Shown: positions 1 to 8,714 of the stretch, piece after piece | How positions within the stretch are numbered: position 1 is the stretch's first letter | Layout: the number at the start of each line of letters is the position of its first letter | Assembly: GCF_000426345.1 (NCBI RefSeq) | Contig: NZ_AUFE01000024.1 | Span: 1 to 64,000, forward strand | DNA length: 64,000 bases | From: Cupriavidus phytohabitans | GTDB taxonomy: Bacteria > Pseudomonadota > Gammaproteobacteria > Burkholderiales > Burkholderiaceae | Direction of reading: 5' to 3' | Program-made: the position numbers and the translations under genes | The notes under the pieces: generated by a model | Databases searched by the model: none | Told to the model about the DNA's origin: nothing | What the model saw: the letters and a program-made list of their open reading frames with translations, nothing else

Positions 1-407
1 GCGTTGGGCTCGCTCATCGCCAGCGCGCCGATCCACTCGCCCGACACCAGTTTCGGCAGGTATTTCGCCTTCTGCGCCGGCGTGCCGTTGCGGTGGATCT
101 GGTTCACGCACAGGTTCGAATGCGCGCCGTACGACAGGCCCACCGACGCCGAGGCGCGGCTGATCTCTTCCATCGCGATCATGTGCGCCAGGTAGCCCAT
201 GTTGGCGCCGCCGTATTCCTCGGCCACGGTGATGCCGAGCACGCCGAGATCGCCCATCTTCTTCCAGGCGTCCATCGGGAACTGGTCGGTGCGGTCGATC
301 TCGCCGGCGCGCGGGGCCAGTTCGGCCTGGGCCCACGTGCGCACGGAATCGCGCAGCATCTCGATGTCTTCGCCCAGATCGAATTTCAGGCCTGGCAGTT
401 CGGTCAT
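1..407 (-). CDS. ivd: isovaleryl-CoA dehydrogenase, N-terminal part (cut by window edge)
   Basis: Only the first 135 residues are present, read from ATG at 407 with a good AGGAG ribosome-binding site just upstream. The start [18 protein letters not shown], the stretch [19 protein letters not shown] and the stretch [18 protein letters not shown] are those of isovaleryl-CoA dehydrogenase. This FAD flavoenzyme oxidises isovaleryl-CoA to 3-methylcrotonyl-CoA in leucine breakdown and passes electrons to ETF. It lies 36 bp downstream of the thioesterase gene on the same strand and behind a LiuR-type operator, which supports a role in the liu pathway. Catalytic Glu and the C-terminal half are outside the window. 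Another short-chain acyl-CoA dehydrogenase is possible but less likely. Confidence 0.93.
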   Translation of the reverse strand, partial: MTELPGLKFDLGEDIEMLRDSVRTWAQAELAPRAGEIDRTDQFPMDAWKKMGDLGVLGITVAEEYGGANMGYLAHMIAMEEISRASASVGLSYGAHSNLCVNQIHRNGTPAQKAKYLPKLVSGEWIGALAMSEPN

Positions 408-443
408 GTCGGTCTCCTGTTGGATTCGGTATGTATGAGTGCT

Positions 444-920
444 TCAGACGTGGTCCAGGGTCTTGACCACGCACAGCGTCATCAGCATGGTGGCCACCTG
501 CTTGCGGCGGCCCTGCTGCTCGACGTACACCTCGCCCTGCGCCACGATCAGCGTGCGCCCGGGCTTCAGCACCCGCCCCACCGCGACCAGGCGTTCGCCT
601 TGCGCGGGGGATAGCAGGTTGATCTTGTATTCGGCGGTCAGCCCCGCCTCGCCCTCGCCCACCATCGACAGCGCGGCATAGCCGCAGGCGCTGTCGGCCA
701 GCGCGCCGACCGCGCCGCCGTGGAAGAAGCCGTGCTGCTGGGTCACGCCTTCGGACCACGGCATCGCGATTTCGACCTCTCCGCGCGCCACCCGCTGCAG
801 CGAGGCGCCGAAGCTGGTCATCAGACCCTGGCGCGAGAAACTGGTGGCGATGGCATCGGCGCGCGCGGCGGACAGCGCCTCGGGTTCGGCGGGTACGGCA
901 CTGGCGTTGGCAGACGTCAT
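444..920 (-). CDS. PaaI-family hotdog thioesterase
   Basis: A 158-residue single hotdog-fold protein. The signature HGGAVGALADSACGYAA (about residues 66-82) is the PaaI-type acyl-CoA thioesterase helix, and the C-terminal half forms the expected beta strands (for example GRTLIVAQGEVYVE). It probably hydrolyses acyl- or aryl-CoA thioesters in the cytoplasm. It is the first gene after a LiuR-type palindrome at 969-990 and is followed by isovaleryl-CoA dehydrogenase, so it may relieve CoA trapping during leucine or isovalerate degradation; that role is inferred from context. The first 20 residues are low complexity, so a later start is possible. Confidence 0.88.
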   Translation of the reverse strand: MTSANASAVPAEPEALSAARADAIATSFSRQGLMTSFGASLQRVARGEVEIAMPWSEGVTQQHGFFHGGAVGALADSACGYAALSMVGEGEAGLTAEYKINLLSPAQGERLVAVGRVLKPGRTLIVAQGEVYVEQQGRRKQVATMLMTLCVVKTLDHV

Positions 921-968
921 GGCAGGGATCCAGCGTGAATGCGGCGGTGAAGGCGTTGGAGTATTCTA

Positions 969-990
969 TTTACGTTTACGTAAACGTCAA
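969..990. promoter_or_regulatory. LiuR-type operator, site 1
   Basis: ACGTTTACGTAAACGT at 972-987 is a perfect 16-bp palindrome, extended to 22 bp by outer bases that match site 2 (1567-1588). It lies about 50 bp upstream of the thioesterase start, in the 105-bp gap after the MerR gene. The shape and core fit the LiuR recognition site described for proteobacterial branched-chain amino acid regulons. Control of the thioesterase-ivd transcript is inferred. Confidence 0.8.
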
Positions 991-1025
991 TCCGAATCGG
1001 CACGAAAGCCGTGCCGGGTGATGTA

Positions 1026-1490
1026 TCAGGCCGATCGTTTCCGGACCGGCGCATCTCCGCCCTCCGTGGCCGCGGGCTTGCCGCCAGTCTGGGCGGCCAG
1101 CAAGTCCTGGCAATGGCGCTCATGCTGGTCGATCTCGGCAAGTTGCGCCTGCAGATCTTCCATCTGCCGCTCGAGCGCGCTGCGGTGGGCGGCAAGCGCG
1201 TGCAGGAAGCGTTCGAGCTGCGGTGCGGTGTCGCGCGGCGACTCGTAAAGGTCCAGGATCTCGCGGATCTCATTGAGAGTGAGCCCTAACCGCTTGCCGC
1301 GCAGCGTCAGCTTCAGCCGGGTCCGCTCGCGGCTGTTATAGACCCGCTTGCGGCCGCCCGGGCCTTCGCGCTCAGGGGCCAGCAGGCCCTGGTCTTCATA
1401 GAAGCGGATGGCGCGGGGCGTGACATCGAACTCGCGGGCGAGGTCGGTGATGGTGTACGTTGCGGAGGCGGGAGATTGCGTGACTGCCAT
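1026..1490 (-). CDS. liuR: MerR-family regulator, LiuR type
   Basis: A 154-residue MerR protein. The N-terminal winged helix (residues about 12-75) contains YTITDLAREFDVTPRAIRFY and the wing sequence GGRKRVYNSRERTRL; a long coiled coil follows (about 80-130), and the tail is charged. It lacks the paired metal-binding cysteines of metal-sensing MerR proteins, having one Cys near residue 131. This fits LiuR, which controls leucine and isovalerate catabolism and is thought to respond to a pathway CoA intermediate. The gene sits between two copies of a matching operator, one upstream of the thioesterase-ivd genes and one in the divergent promoter region shared with the metallo-hydrolase. Confidence 0.9.
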   Translation of the reverse strand: MAVTQSPASATYTITDLAREFDVTPRAIRFYEDQGLLAPEREGPGGRKRVYNSRERTRLKLTLRGKRLGLTLNEIREILDLYESPRDTAPQLERFLHALAAHRSALERQMEDLQAQLAEIDQHERHCQDLLAAQTGGKPAATEGGDAPVRKRSA

Positions 1491-1566
1491 GGGTGCGCCC
1501 AGTAAAGTGAACGGTCGTTCGTTGCGAAGTCAAGTTTTCGCTTAAGATGGAGACGAACCGTCAGAG

Positions 1567-1588
1567 TTGACGTTTACGTTAGCGTCAA
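1567..1588. promoter_or_regulatory. LiuR-type operator, site 2
   Basis: A 22-bp near-palindrome with half-sites TTGACGTTTACG and TAGCGTCAA, matching site 1 (969-990). It lies in the 221-bp divergent region between the MerR gene (start 1490) and the metallo-hydrolase (start 1712). It can explain both autoregulation and inclusion of the hydrolase in the same regulon. Confidence 0.78.
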
Positions 1589-1711
1589 CACCGGCGACTG
1601 GCAACTGGCGCGAACCGGCGGATTGCCCCCTGCGCGCCTGGCATCGAGAAAGCCCGCCTGCCCCCGGCCGGATCACCGGCGCGGCACTAGGCTTCGAACA
1701 AGAGACTCCTC

Positions 1712-2788
1712 ATGAATGCACTCGAACACCAGCTCCAATACCCGTTCGGCGACACCATGCCCGAGCCCGGCAGCAAGCAGGAAGTTGCCCCCGGCGTCTA
1801 CTGGCTGCGCATGCCGCTGCCGTTCGCGCTCGACCATATCAACCTGTGGCTGCTGCGCGACCGCCTGGACGGGCGCGACGGCTGGACCATCATCGACTGC
1901 GGCATCACCAACGACACCATCAAGGCGCATTGGGAGACCATCTTCGCCAACGAGCTGGAAGGGCTGCCGGTGGTGCGCGTGCTGGTGACGCACAGCCATC
2001 CCGACCACGTCGGCCTGGCGCACTGGCTGTGCAAGCGCTTCGACGTGCGGCTGTGGATGAGCCTGGGCGACTACATGAGCGCGCGCGTGATGGGCACCGG
2101 CACCGGTGCCGGCTCCAGCGCGGGCGGCGACGCGGCCGCCGCGCACTTTGCGCGGCATGGCCTGACCGATCCCGACAGCCAGGAAAAGCTGCGTGCGCGC
2201 AAGACCTACTACCCGTCGCTGGTGCCCGACCTGCCGGCCCAGTACCGCCGCCTGATGGATGGCGACACTGTCCGGATCGGCACCGACGCGGCCACCTCGG
2301 GCTGGCGCGTGATCACCGGATTCGGCCATTCGCCCGAGCACGTGGCGCTGTACAACGAAGCGACCAATGTGCTGGTGTCCGGCGACATGGTGCTGCCGCG
2401 CATCTCGACCAATGTCAGCGTGTTCGACATGGAGCCCGAAGGCAACTCGCTGCAGCTCTACCTGGATTCGCTCACCCGCTACGAGCCGCTGCCGCAGGAC
2501 GTGCTGATCCTGCCCTCGCACGGCCGCCCGTTCCGCAACCTGCATACCCGCATCATGCAGCTGCGCGAGCACCACGCCGACCGTCTCGCCGAAACGCTGG
2601 AGGCCTGCCGCGAGAAGCCGTGCTGCGCGCACGATATCGTCAGCGTGATCTTCAAGCGCCAGTTCGACATCCACCAGATGACCTTTGCCATGGGCGAGTC
2701 GCTGGCGCACCTGCACTGCCTGTGGCACCGCGGCGAGCTGCTGCGGCAGCTGGATGACGACGGCGTGTACCGCTTCCGGGCTGCCTGA
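1712..2788 (+). CDS. MBL-fold metallo-hydrolase
   Basis: A 358-residue metallo-beta-lactamase-fold protein. The metal ligands are in order: THSHPDHVG (near residue 93), GHSPEHVAL (near 204), VSGDMVLP (near 222) and LPSHGRPF (near 268). The C-terminal 80 residues form a helical tail typical of the larger hydroxyacylglutathione-hydrolase or lactonase-like members. No signal peptide is visible, so it is cytoplasmic. It is divergent from the LiuR-like gene with an operator between them, which places it in leucine or isovalerate catabolism by inference; the substrate could be an acyl-CoA or a lactone. Start chosen at ATG 1712 after a GAGACT site. Confidence 0.88.
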   Translation: MNALEHQLQYPFGDTMPEPGSKQEVAPGVYWLRMPLPFALDHINLWLLRDRLDGRDGWTIIDCGITNDTIKAHWETIFANELEGLPVVRVLVTHSHPDHVGLAHWLCKRFDVRLWMSLGDYMSARVMGTGTGAGSSAGGDAAAAHFARHGLTDPDSQEKLRARKTYYPSLVPDLPAQYRRLMDGDTVRIGTDAATSGWRVITGFGHSPEHVALYNEATNVLVSGDMVLPRISTNVSVFDMEPEGNSLQLYLDSLTRYEPLPQDVLILPSHGRPFRNLHTRIMQLREHHADRLAETLEACREKPCCAHDIVSVIFKRQFDIHQMTFAMGESLAHLHCLWHRGELLRQLDDDGVYRFRAA

Positions 2789-2810
2789 TATTGCCGACTG
2801 GAAACGCGGG

Positions 2811-3644
2811 CTAGCTGGCGGCCGCCAGCGCCGCCAGGTAGCGCACGCCATCCACCGCGCGGCTGCCGTACCACGACAGCATCTCGCCGTCGACCAGCAG
2901 CACCGGCTTGCCGAGCTGGCGCTCGAGCGCGTCGGCGTGGTCTTCGGTGAAGCGATAGGGCTCGGTCGACAGCAGCACCAGGTCTAGCTCGCGCACCAGC
3001 GCATCGCTCCAGCGGAACGTGGGGTAGCGCTCTCCCGGTGCATTGGGGCGGCTGCAGTCGCCGCCTCCGCAGGCCTGCATGGCATCCTTGCCATCCGGCC
3101 ACGTCTGCCAGTTGGCCAGCGCCAGCATGCGGCTGATATAGGTGTCGCGCGACACCGTCATCCACGGATCCTGCCAGATCGCGTAGAGCACGCGGCGCGC
3201 CGGCCAGGAACGCGCGCGGATGGCGTCCAGCTCGGCCTGCAAGGCCGCGCACAGCGATTCGGCCTCGGCACGGCGGCCAAAAATGCCCCCCAGCAACCGG
3301 TACAGCGGCACATTGTCTTCCGGCGCGCACGGATGCGTGACGATCACGTTGGGCACGAAGGCGCGGATCTCGTCGACGGTCTCGCGCCGGTTTTCGTCGA
3401 TATTGACCACCACGTGCGTGGGCGCCAGCTCGCGCAGCCGCGCCACCCTGACGTCCTTGGTGCCGCCGACCTTGGGCACCGCGCGCACGGCCGGTTCCGG
3501 GTGGATGCAGAAGCCGGTGCGCGCCACCATCTGCGGCGCCAGCCCGAGCGCGAACAGCAGTTCGGTCACCGACGGCACCAGCGAGGCGATGCGCACCTCG
3601 CCGCTTGCCGCGGCGTGCTGCTGGCCAATGGCATCCGTCCACAT
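2811..3644 (-). CDS. cobalamin-binding protein, BtuF-like (no signal peptide)
   Basis: A 277-residue protein of the periplasmic-binding-protein type 2 fold used for B12 and siderophores: RIASLVPSVTELLFALGL near the start, then GGTKDVRVARLRELAPTHVV and a C-terminal lobe with LDLVLLSTEPYRF. Unlike BtuF proper, the chosen start (MWTDAIGQQ at 3644) leaves no signal peptide, and no BtuC or BtuD gene is nearby. It starts two bases after the stop of the SDR gene, so the two are probably co-transcribed and translationally coupled. It converges with the metallo-hydrolase across 22 bp. It may be a cytoplasmic corrinoid-binding protein or an orphan subunit. Confidence 0.8.
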   Translation of the reverse strand: MWTDAIGQQHAAASGEVRIASLVPSVTELLFALGLAPQMVARTGFCIHPEPAVRAVPKVGGTKDVRVARLRELAPTHVVVNIDENRRETVDEIRAFVPNVIVTHPCAPEDNVPLYRLLGGIFGRRAEAESLCAALQAELDAIRARSWPARRVLYAIWQDPWMTVSRDTYISRMLALANWQTWPDGKDAMQACGGGDCSRPNAPGERYPTFRWSDALVRELDLVLLSTEPYRFTEDHADALERQLGKPVLLVDGEMLSWYGSRAVDGVRYLAALAAAS

Positions 3645-3646
3645 GG

Positions 3647-4450
3647 TCAGGGCTCCCTGCTTTCCCCGCGCCGCGGCTTGCGCGGCGCGCCGGTCGCCAG
3701 CATGTCGTACAGCCAGCGCGGCATCACGTGCATCAGCCCAGCCACCACGCCCATCTGCCACGGAATCACGCGGAAGCGCCGGCCGGCGGCGATCACGCGC
3801 GCGGCCTTGCGCGCGAACACGTCGGCATCGGTCAGGAATGGCATCCGGTACGGGTTCTTCGCGGTCATCGGCGTGCGGATATAGCCGGGCGCGATTGTGA
3901 CCACGCGGATGCCATTCGGGCGCTGCTCCAGCCGCAGGCTCTCCAGCAGCTTGATCACCGCTGACTTCGACGCGCTGTACGCACCGGCACCCGGCAGCCC
4001 GCGCACGCCGGCGACGCTGGCAATGCCGACCAGCGTGCCGCGCCGGCCGCCGGGGCCGGGTTCGCGCTGCTGCATCGCGTGCAGGAAAGGCTGGAACGTG
4101 GTCAGCACGCCGAACCAGTTGGTGTCCATCACCTGACGGAACGCATCCAGGTCCTCGCGTTCGCTGGCGACGGTGCCGACCGAGACGCCGGCATTGGCGA
4201 TCACCACGTCCGGACAGCCGAAATGCCCGAGAAAGTCTTCCGCCGCCCTCGCCATCGCGTCGGCATCGCGCACATCGGCGCCGTAGATGCGCGCCGCACC
4301 CGGATTGGGCAGCGTCGCCACGAATTCGCGCAACGCATCTTCGCGCCGGGCTACCAAGCCGAGGATGGCGCCCTGCGACGCGTATTCGCGCGCCAGCGCC
4401 TGGCCGAGCCCGCTGGAGGCGCCGGTGAGGAAGACTTTAAGGGGACGCAT
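3647..4450 (-). CDS. short-chain dehydrogenase/reductase
   Basis: A 267-residue classical SDR. TGASSGLG at residues 9-16 is the cofactor-binding glycine motif, NAG follows near residue 88, and YSASK (Y158, K162) is the catalytic motif with the preceding Ser in the GIASVAGVRG region. It reduces or oxidises an unknown alcohol or ketone with NAD(P). The start at 4450 was chosen because an upstream in-frame ATG (4528) would read through the dsbA terminator hairpin (4478-4506). The cobalamin-binding gene follows after two bases. The substrate cannot be told from sequence. Confidence 0.87.
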   Translation of the reverse strand: MRPLKVFLTGASSGLGQALAREYASQGAILGLVARREDALREFVATLPNPGAARIYGADVRDADAMARAAEDFLGHFGCPDVVIANAGVSVGTVASEREDLDAFRQVMDTNWFGVLTTFQPFLHAMQQREPGPGGRRGTLVGIASVAGVRGLPGAGAYSASKSAVIKLLESLRLEQRPNGIRVVTIAPGYIRTPMTAKNPYRMPFLTDADVFARKAARVIAAGRRFRVIPWQMGVVAGLMHVMPRWLYDMLATGAPRKPRRGESREP

Positions 4451-4477
4451 GGAAGGATGCAGGCTGTCCGAAATGAA

Positions 4478-4506
4478 AAACGGCTGGTACAGGATACCAG
4501 CCGTTT
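4478..4506 (-). terminator. rho-independent terminator of dsbA
   Basis: A 12-bp perfect stem (4478-4489 with 4495-4506), a 5-nt loop, and a T-rich run on the minus strand just past it (complement of 4471-4480). It lies 37 bp after the dsbA stop. Confidence 0.9.
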
Positions 4507-4543
4507 GGCTAACCACCGGCCTGTGCAAGGCCGCCAGTCATAT

Positions 4544-5179
4544 TTACATCTTCTTCGCCTTCACCTGCTCCACCAGGTAATCCATGGCCTGGATCGCGCC
4601 CTGTTTGTTGCCGGTGATCGACGGCGAGGTCACGTACTTGCCCTGCACCACCACTGTCGGCACGCCGTCGATCTTGTAGGCATCGGCGATCTTGTTGGCG
4701 CGCTGCGCGTTGGTGGTCACCGTGAACGAGTTATACGCGTCCAGGAAGGCCTTGCGGTCGACGCCGTTCTTGGCCATGAAGTCGGCGATCTCGTTGCTGT
4801 CGAGCAGGCGCTTGCGCTCGACGTGGATGGCGTTGAAGACCTTCATGTTCATGGCGTCGAGCTTGCCGATGGCTTCGAGCGCATAGAAGATCTTGGTGTG
4901 CGGCAGCAGGTCGTCGCGGAAGGCGACCGGCACGCGCTTGAACACGACGTTGCTGCCCTGCTTCTTGACCCACGCCTCAAGGTCGGGCTCGAAGTCGAAG
5001 CAGTGCGGGCAGCCGTACCAGAAGAACTCGGTGACCTCGATCTTGCCCGGCGTGACCGGCTGCGGCGCCTTCAGGACCTGGTATTCCTTGCCCTCGGTGG
5101 GCGCGGCCTGGGACGGCGCGGACATCAGCAGGCCGCCCACGGCGGCGAACATGGCGAACAGTGCGGCGAGTTTCTTCAT
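4544..5179 (-). CDS. dsbA: thiol:disulfide interchange protein DsbA
   Basis: A 211-residue periplasmic oxidoreductase that introduces disulfides into secreted proteins and is recycled by DsbB. A signal peptide (MKKLAALFAMFAAVGGLLMS) ends near Ala25-Ala26. The active site is WYGCPHC with C57 and C60, inside a thioredoxin fold; the cis-proline stretch is KIDGVPTVVVQGKYV near residue 173. Length agrees with the family. It follows the SPOR-domain gene on the same strand with a 166-bp gap and ends at a strong terminator. Confidence 0.97.
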   Translation of the reverse strand: MKKLAALFAMFAAVGGLLMSAPSQAAPTEGKEYQVLKAPQPVTPGKIEVTEFFWYGCPHCFDFEPDLEAWVKKQGSNVVFKRVPVAFRDDLLPHTKIFYALEAIGKLDAMNMKVFNAIHVERKRLLDSNEIADFMAKNGVDRKAFLDAYNSFTVTTNAQRANKIADAYKIDGVPTVVVQGKYVTSPSITGNKQGAIQAMDYLVEQVKAKKM

Positions 5180-5300
5180 CTTGTGCGGCCTTGCGGTTGG
5201 GTCGATGAGCGTATGACCGCGGCGGCGGCGTCCGGTTCAGCCCGGGCGCCGGCCGCGTTGGTGACAAGGGTGTTGCGTTGGTTACGGCGTATTTATCGCC

Positions 5301-5333
5301 GTTTTCGTGGTGCTTTCGTGGCGCTTTCGTGGC
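5301..5333. repeat. 11-bp tandem repeat, three copies
   Basis: Three head-to-tail 11-bp units reading GTTTTCGTGGT, GCTTTCGTGGC and GCTTTCGTGGC, in the gap between the SPOR gene stop and the dsbA start. The unit sequence is unlike the 11-bp repeat at 30444-30506. Confidence 0.85.
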
Positions 5334-5345
5334 AAATACGCCAGC

Positions 5346-6101
5346 TTACTGCTTGGTGAAGCGGATCACGGACGCCTCGAAGCCCTGCGATTGCAGCCGC
5401 TTGCGCGTCTTGTTCATGTCTTCGATGCGGTTGTACGGGCCCATGCGCACGCGGTACATCTTGACGCCGTTGACGTCGCGCTCGGTGATCCGGGCCTCGA
5501 AGCCCTGCATCGCCAGGTTGGCCTTCTGGCGGTCGGCGTCGTCGGCCGAGCGGAACGCGCCCACCTGCAGCAGGTAGCCCACCTTGTTGGCGTCGGCCTG
5601 TGCGATCTCGGCAATCGGGTCGGACACAGGCTTCTCGGCCGGCCTGGTGGCGACGGGCTTGTCGGCGGGCTTTTCAACCGGTTTTTCAACGGGCTTTTCA
5701 ACGGGCTTCTCCGCCGGGCGGGTGGCCGCCACCGGAGGCTGGCCATTCTGGTGCCCGTTCTGCTGGCTCGGCTGGGTGCTGGGCTTGGGCTCCGGCTCGG
5801 CGGCCTGGCCCACCGGCTTGGCCGGCGTCTTGCTCCACAGCGGCTTGTTCGGGTCGGTCGGGCCCTGACCCTCGTCGGCGCGCTGCGCCGGCGGCGGCAG
5901 CTGGCTGGCGACATTGCCCGGCTCGCTCGGCCGCGGCGCGCTCTTCTGCTGGAACGGCGTCGGCGACTTGGTGATGTACAGGGCCACCACCACGGCGATG
6001 GCCAGCCCGACGATCAGCCCGAGCACAAGGCCCAGGAACGTCCCGCCGCGCTGCTGGCTGCGGCGGGCCTTGCGCGCATCGCGCTTGCGTTGCTGTTGCA
6101 T
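5346..6101 (-). CDS. SPOR-domain membrane protein (FtsN-like)
   Basis: A 251-residue protein with a basic cytoplasmic N-terminus, one membrane segment (about residues 21-43, LGLVLGLIVGLAIAVVVALY), a long Pro/Lys/Glu-rich periplasmic linker with repeated KPVEKPVEKP units (about 115-155), and a C-terminal SPOR domain (about 172-251) that contains LLQVGAFRSADDADR and YRVRMGPYN. SPOR domains bind denuded septal peptidoglycan, so this is probably a division-site protein. It lies 100 bp downstream of argS, the order seen in many Burkholderiales. It resembles FtsN in layout, but identity with FtsN is not certain. Confidence 0.9.
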   Translation of the reverse strand: MQQQRKRDARKARRSQQRGGTFLGLVLGLIVGLAIAVVVALYITKSPTPFQQKSAPRPSEPGNVASQLPPPAQRADEGQGPTDPNKPLWSKTPAKPVGQAAEPEPKPSTQPSQQNGHQNGQPPVAATRPAEKPVEKPVEKPVEKPADKPVATRPAEKPVSDPIAEIAQADANKVGYLLQVGAFRSADDADRQKANLAMQGFEARITERDVNGVKMYRVRMGPYNRIEDMNKTRKRLQSQGFEASVIRFTKQ

Positions 6102-6201
6102 GAAGTCCTCTTAGGTGATGCCGGGATTATAGGGCCACCGCCGGGCAGCCCTGTGCGCCCTTCTTTGCGCCCTTCGTTGCGTCCTTCCTTGCGCGCGTCG
6201 A

Positions 6202-7989
6202 TTACATGCGGCGCGGCGCCGAGACGCCGATCACCGCCAGGCCGTTGCGCAGCACCTGGCGCGTCGCGGCCAGCAGCGCCAGCCGGGCGCGCTTGACCGC
6301 CTCGTCGTCGACCAGCACGCGGTCGGCATTGTAGAAGGCGTGGAAATCGCCGGCCAGGTCGCGCAGGTAGAAGGCGACCGCATGCGGCGCGAGCTCGGAG
6401 GCAGCGGCCGACAGCATGTCCGGGAACTCGGCCAGGCGGCGGCCCAGCGCCTGTGCCTGGGCGCTGGCCTCGGGGCCGGTCACGGCCGACAGGTCGGCGC
6501 CGGCCAGCTCGGCCAGGCGGCTTTCCCATTCGGCGCCGCCCCACGACTCGAAGATCGAGCAGATGCGGGCATGGGCGTACTGCACGTAGTACACCGGGTT
6601 CTCGTCGTTCTGCTTGAGCGCCAGGTCGACGTCGAACACGAATTCGGTATCGGCCTTGCGCGACAGCAGGAAGAAGCGCACCGCGTCGCGACCGCGGGTG
6701 AAGTGCTCCGGCCAGTCGGCCACGCCCTGCTCCAGGCAACCGCGAATGCTTTCATCACCGCCGTTGGACCATTCGATCAGGTCGCGCACCGTGACGTACG
6801 AGCCGGCGCGCTTGGAGATCTTGACCTCCTCGCCGTTCTTCATCACGGTGACCATCTTGTGCAGCACGTAGTCGGGATAGCCCTTGGGAATCCCCATGTC
6901 CAGGCCCTGCAGGCCGGCGCGCACGCGCGCGATGGTGCCGTGGTGGTCGCTGCCCTGCACGTTGATGACCTTGCTGAAGCCGCGTTCCCACTTGGTGGTG
7001 TGGTAGGCCACGTCCGGCACGAAATACGTGTAGGTGCCGTCGGTCTTCTTCATGACGCGGTCCTTGTCGTCGCCGTCGTCGGTGGTGCGCAGCCACAGCG
7101 CGCCTTCGCTCTCGTAGGTCTTGCCCTTGGCCACCAGCGACTGCACCGCGGCTTCCACGCGGCCGTCGCTGTACAGCGACGACTCCAGGTAGTAGCGGTC
7201 GAACTTGACGCCGAAGGCCTGCAGGTCGATGTCCTGCTCGTTGCGCAGGTAGGTCACGGCGAACTTGCGGATCGAGTCGATATCCTCGACATTGCCCGAC
7301 GCGGTCACCGGCTCGCCGTCCGAGGCGCTGACGGTCTTGCCGGCGAGGAAGTCGGCGGCGATGTCGGCGATGTAGTCGCCGTTGTAGGCCGACTCGGGCC
7401 AGTTGGCGTCGCCCGGCTTCAGGCCGCGCGCGCGCGCCTGCACTGACAGCGCCAGGGTCTGGATCTGCACGCCGGCGTCGTTGTAGTAGAACTCGCGGTG
7501 GACATGGAAGCCCTGCCACGACAGCAGGTTGGCGAGGGCATCGCCCAGCGCGGCCTGGCGGCCGTGGCCCACGTGCAGCGGGCCGGTCGGGTTGGCCGAA
7601 ACGAACTCCACCAGCACCTGGCCGTGCACGCCGCGCTCGCGCGCGCCGTAGTGGTCGCCCTCGGCCAGCACCGCGCGCAGCACGTCGGCCTTGGCGGCCG
7701 CGCTCAGGCGCAGGTTGATAAAGCCGGGGCCAGCGATCTCCATGGCCTCGACCAGGCCCTGCGCGCGCGCATCGGCCTGCACCGCGGCGACGATGCGCTG
7801 CGCCAGCTCACGTGGATTGCACTTGAGCGCGCGCGCGACCTGCATGGCGACATTGCAGGCAAGGTCGCCATGGGCGGCCGCCTTGGGCCGCTCGAAAGTG
7901 ACGGCGGGCAGGGAGGCATCGGCCGGGGCGAGCGCACGCACGGCATCGGTGAACGCAGCGGCAAGATTGGAGGTCTGAACAGGCAGCAT
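6202..7989 (-). CDS. argS: arginyl-tRNA synthetase
   Basis: A 595-residue class I aminoacyl-tRNA synthetase that charges tRNA-Arg. The HIGH motif appears as [13 protein letters not shown], and the KMSKS loop as KISKRAG followed by SYVTVRDLI. The N-terminal Add-1 domain (FINLRLS) and C-terminal anticodon-binding domain (ending [10 protein letters not shown]) are both present; the C-terminal RM is typical. The start [13 protein letters not shown] at 7989 was preferred to an upstream frame extension that has no synthetase-like sequence. Length matches the family. Confidence 0.97.
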   Translation of the reverse strand: MLPVQTSNLAAAFTDAVRALAPADASLPAVTFERPKAAAHGDLACNVAMQVARALKCNPRELAQRIVAAVQADARAQGLVEAMEIAGPGFINLRLSAAAKADVLRAVLAEGDHYGARERGVHGQVLVEFVSANPTGPLHVGHGRQAALGDALANLLSWQGFHVHREFYYNDAGVQIQTLALSVQARARGLKPGDANWPESAYNGDYIADIAADFLAGKTVSASDGEPVTASGNVEDIDSIRKFAVTYLRNEQDIDLQAFGVKFDRYYLESSLYSDGRVEAAVQSLVAKGKTYESEGALWLRTTDDGDDKDRVMKKTDGTYTYFVPDVAYHTTKWERGFSKVINVQGSDHHGTIARVRAGLQGLDMGIPKGYPDYVLHKMVTVMKNGEEVKISKRAGSYVTVRDLIEWSNGGDESIRGCLEQGVADWPEHFTRGRDAVRFFLLSRKADTEFVFDVDLALKQNDENPVYYVQYAHARICSIFESWGGAEWESRLAELAGADLSAVTGPEASAQAQALGRRLAEFPDMLSAAASELAPHAVAFYLRDLAGDFHAFYNADRVLVDDEAVKRARLALLAATRQVLRNGLAVIGVSAPRRM

Positions 7990-8255
7990 GGATGTCGGAA
8001 GCCCTGTGGGCAAGTATTCAGGCGTCGCGTTCAGCCGGCTCGTCCGAGCGGCTTGAACGCGACACCAACGCCCTGATGCGGCATGTGACGGCAAAGGTAC
8101 GCCGAGCCGCATAACAGGCATTGGAATCGGGAACGCGGAATTTTATCAGGTGCTATGCTGACATCATGCGCGAAGATGGCCCCGGGCCACAATCCATGCG
8201 GCGACCCGCCCCCGGGAACGCCGTTCCCCGCACGTCCGGAAAAGGAAACCACACC

Positions 8256-8579
8256 ATGCTGATCACCTTCAAATCCCACGCTGCGCAAGACCTGATCATG
8301 ATGAAGGATCTGGCCATCACGCTGCTGGGCATCATCGGCAAGCATCTCGGGGAACGAGGGGTGATCACCGTCGAAGAACTGCCACGCGCGATCCAGAAGC
8401 TGGAAGCGGCGGTGGCCGATGCCCGCCGCGACCATCCGGCCAACTCGGCGGTCGAGGAAGGGGCCGCCGCCGCCGAGGACGAGGAAGAGCCGCTGCACCT
8501 GGGACAGCGCGCCTATCCCTTCCTGGACATGCTGCGCGCCTCGCAGCGGGAAGGGACCAACGTCTTGTGGGGCGTGTAG
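8256..8579 (+). CDS. DUF1840 family protein
   Basis: A 107-residue acidic protein starting MLITFKSHAAQDLIMM after an AAAGGAAA ribosome-binding site. The N-terminal 70 residues are helical, a middle section is Glu/Ala-rich (EEGAAAAEDEEEP), and the C-terminus is conserved-looking (RAYPFLDMLRASQREGTNVLWG). This matches the DUF1840 family found mainly in Betaproteobacteria; its function is unknown. It is divergent from argS across 266 bp. Confidence 0.88.
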   Translation: MLITFKSHAAQDLIMMKDLAITLLGIIGKHLGERGVITVEELPRAIQKLEAAVADARRDHPANSAVEEGAAAAEDEEEPLHLGQRAYPFLDMLRASQREGTNVLWGV

Positions 8580-8608
8580 CCCGGCGGCAAGGCAGGCCGC
8601 GGGCGCAC

Positions 8609-8640
8609 AAAAAAACGCCCGGCACCGCGTCGTGCCGGGC
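8609..8640 (-). terminator. rho-independent terminator of the DUF883 gene
   Basis: A 9-bp GC stem (8617-8625 with 8632-8640), 6-nt loop, and seven A at 8609-8615 that read as a U-tract on the minus strand. It lies between two convergent genes and fits the minus-strand gene. Confidence 0.88.
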
Positions 8641-8714
8641 TTCCGGACGAGGGCGCCGGAAAGGGGGGGAATGCTTTTTTCGGCCCCGCCGCGCGGGGTC
8701 CGGTGCCGCCAGGC

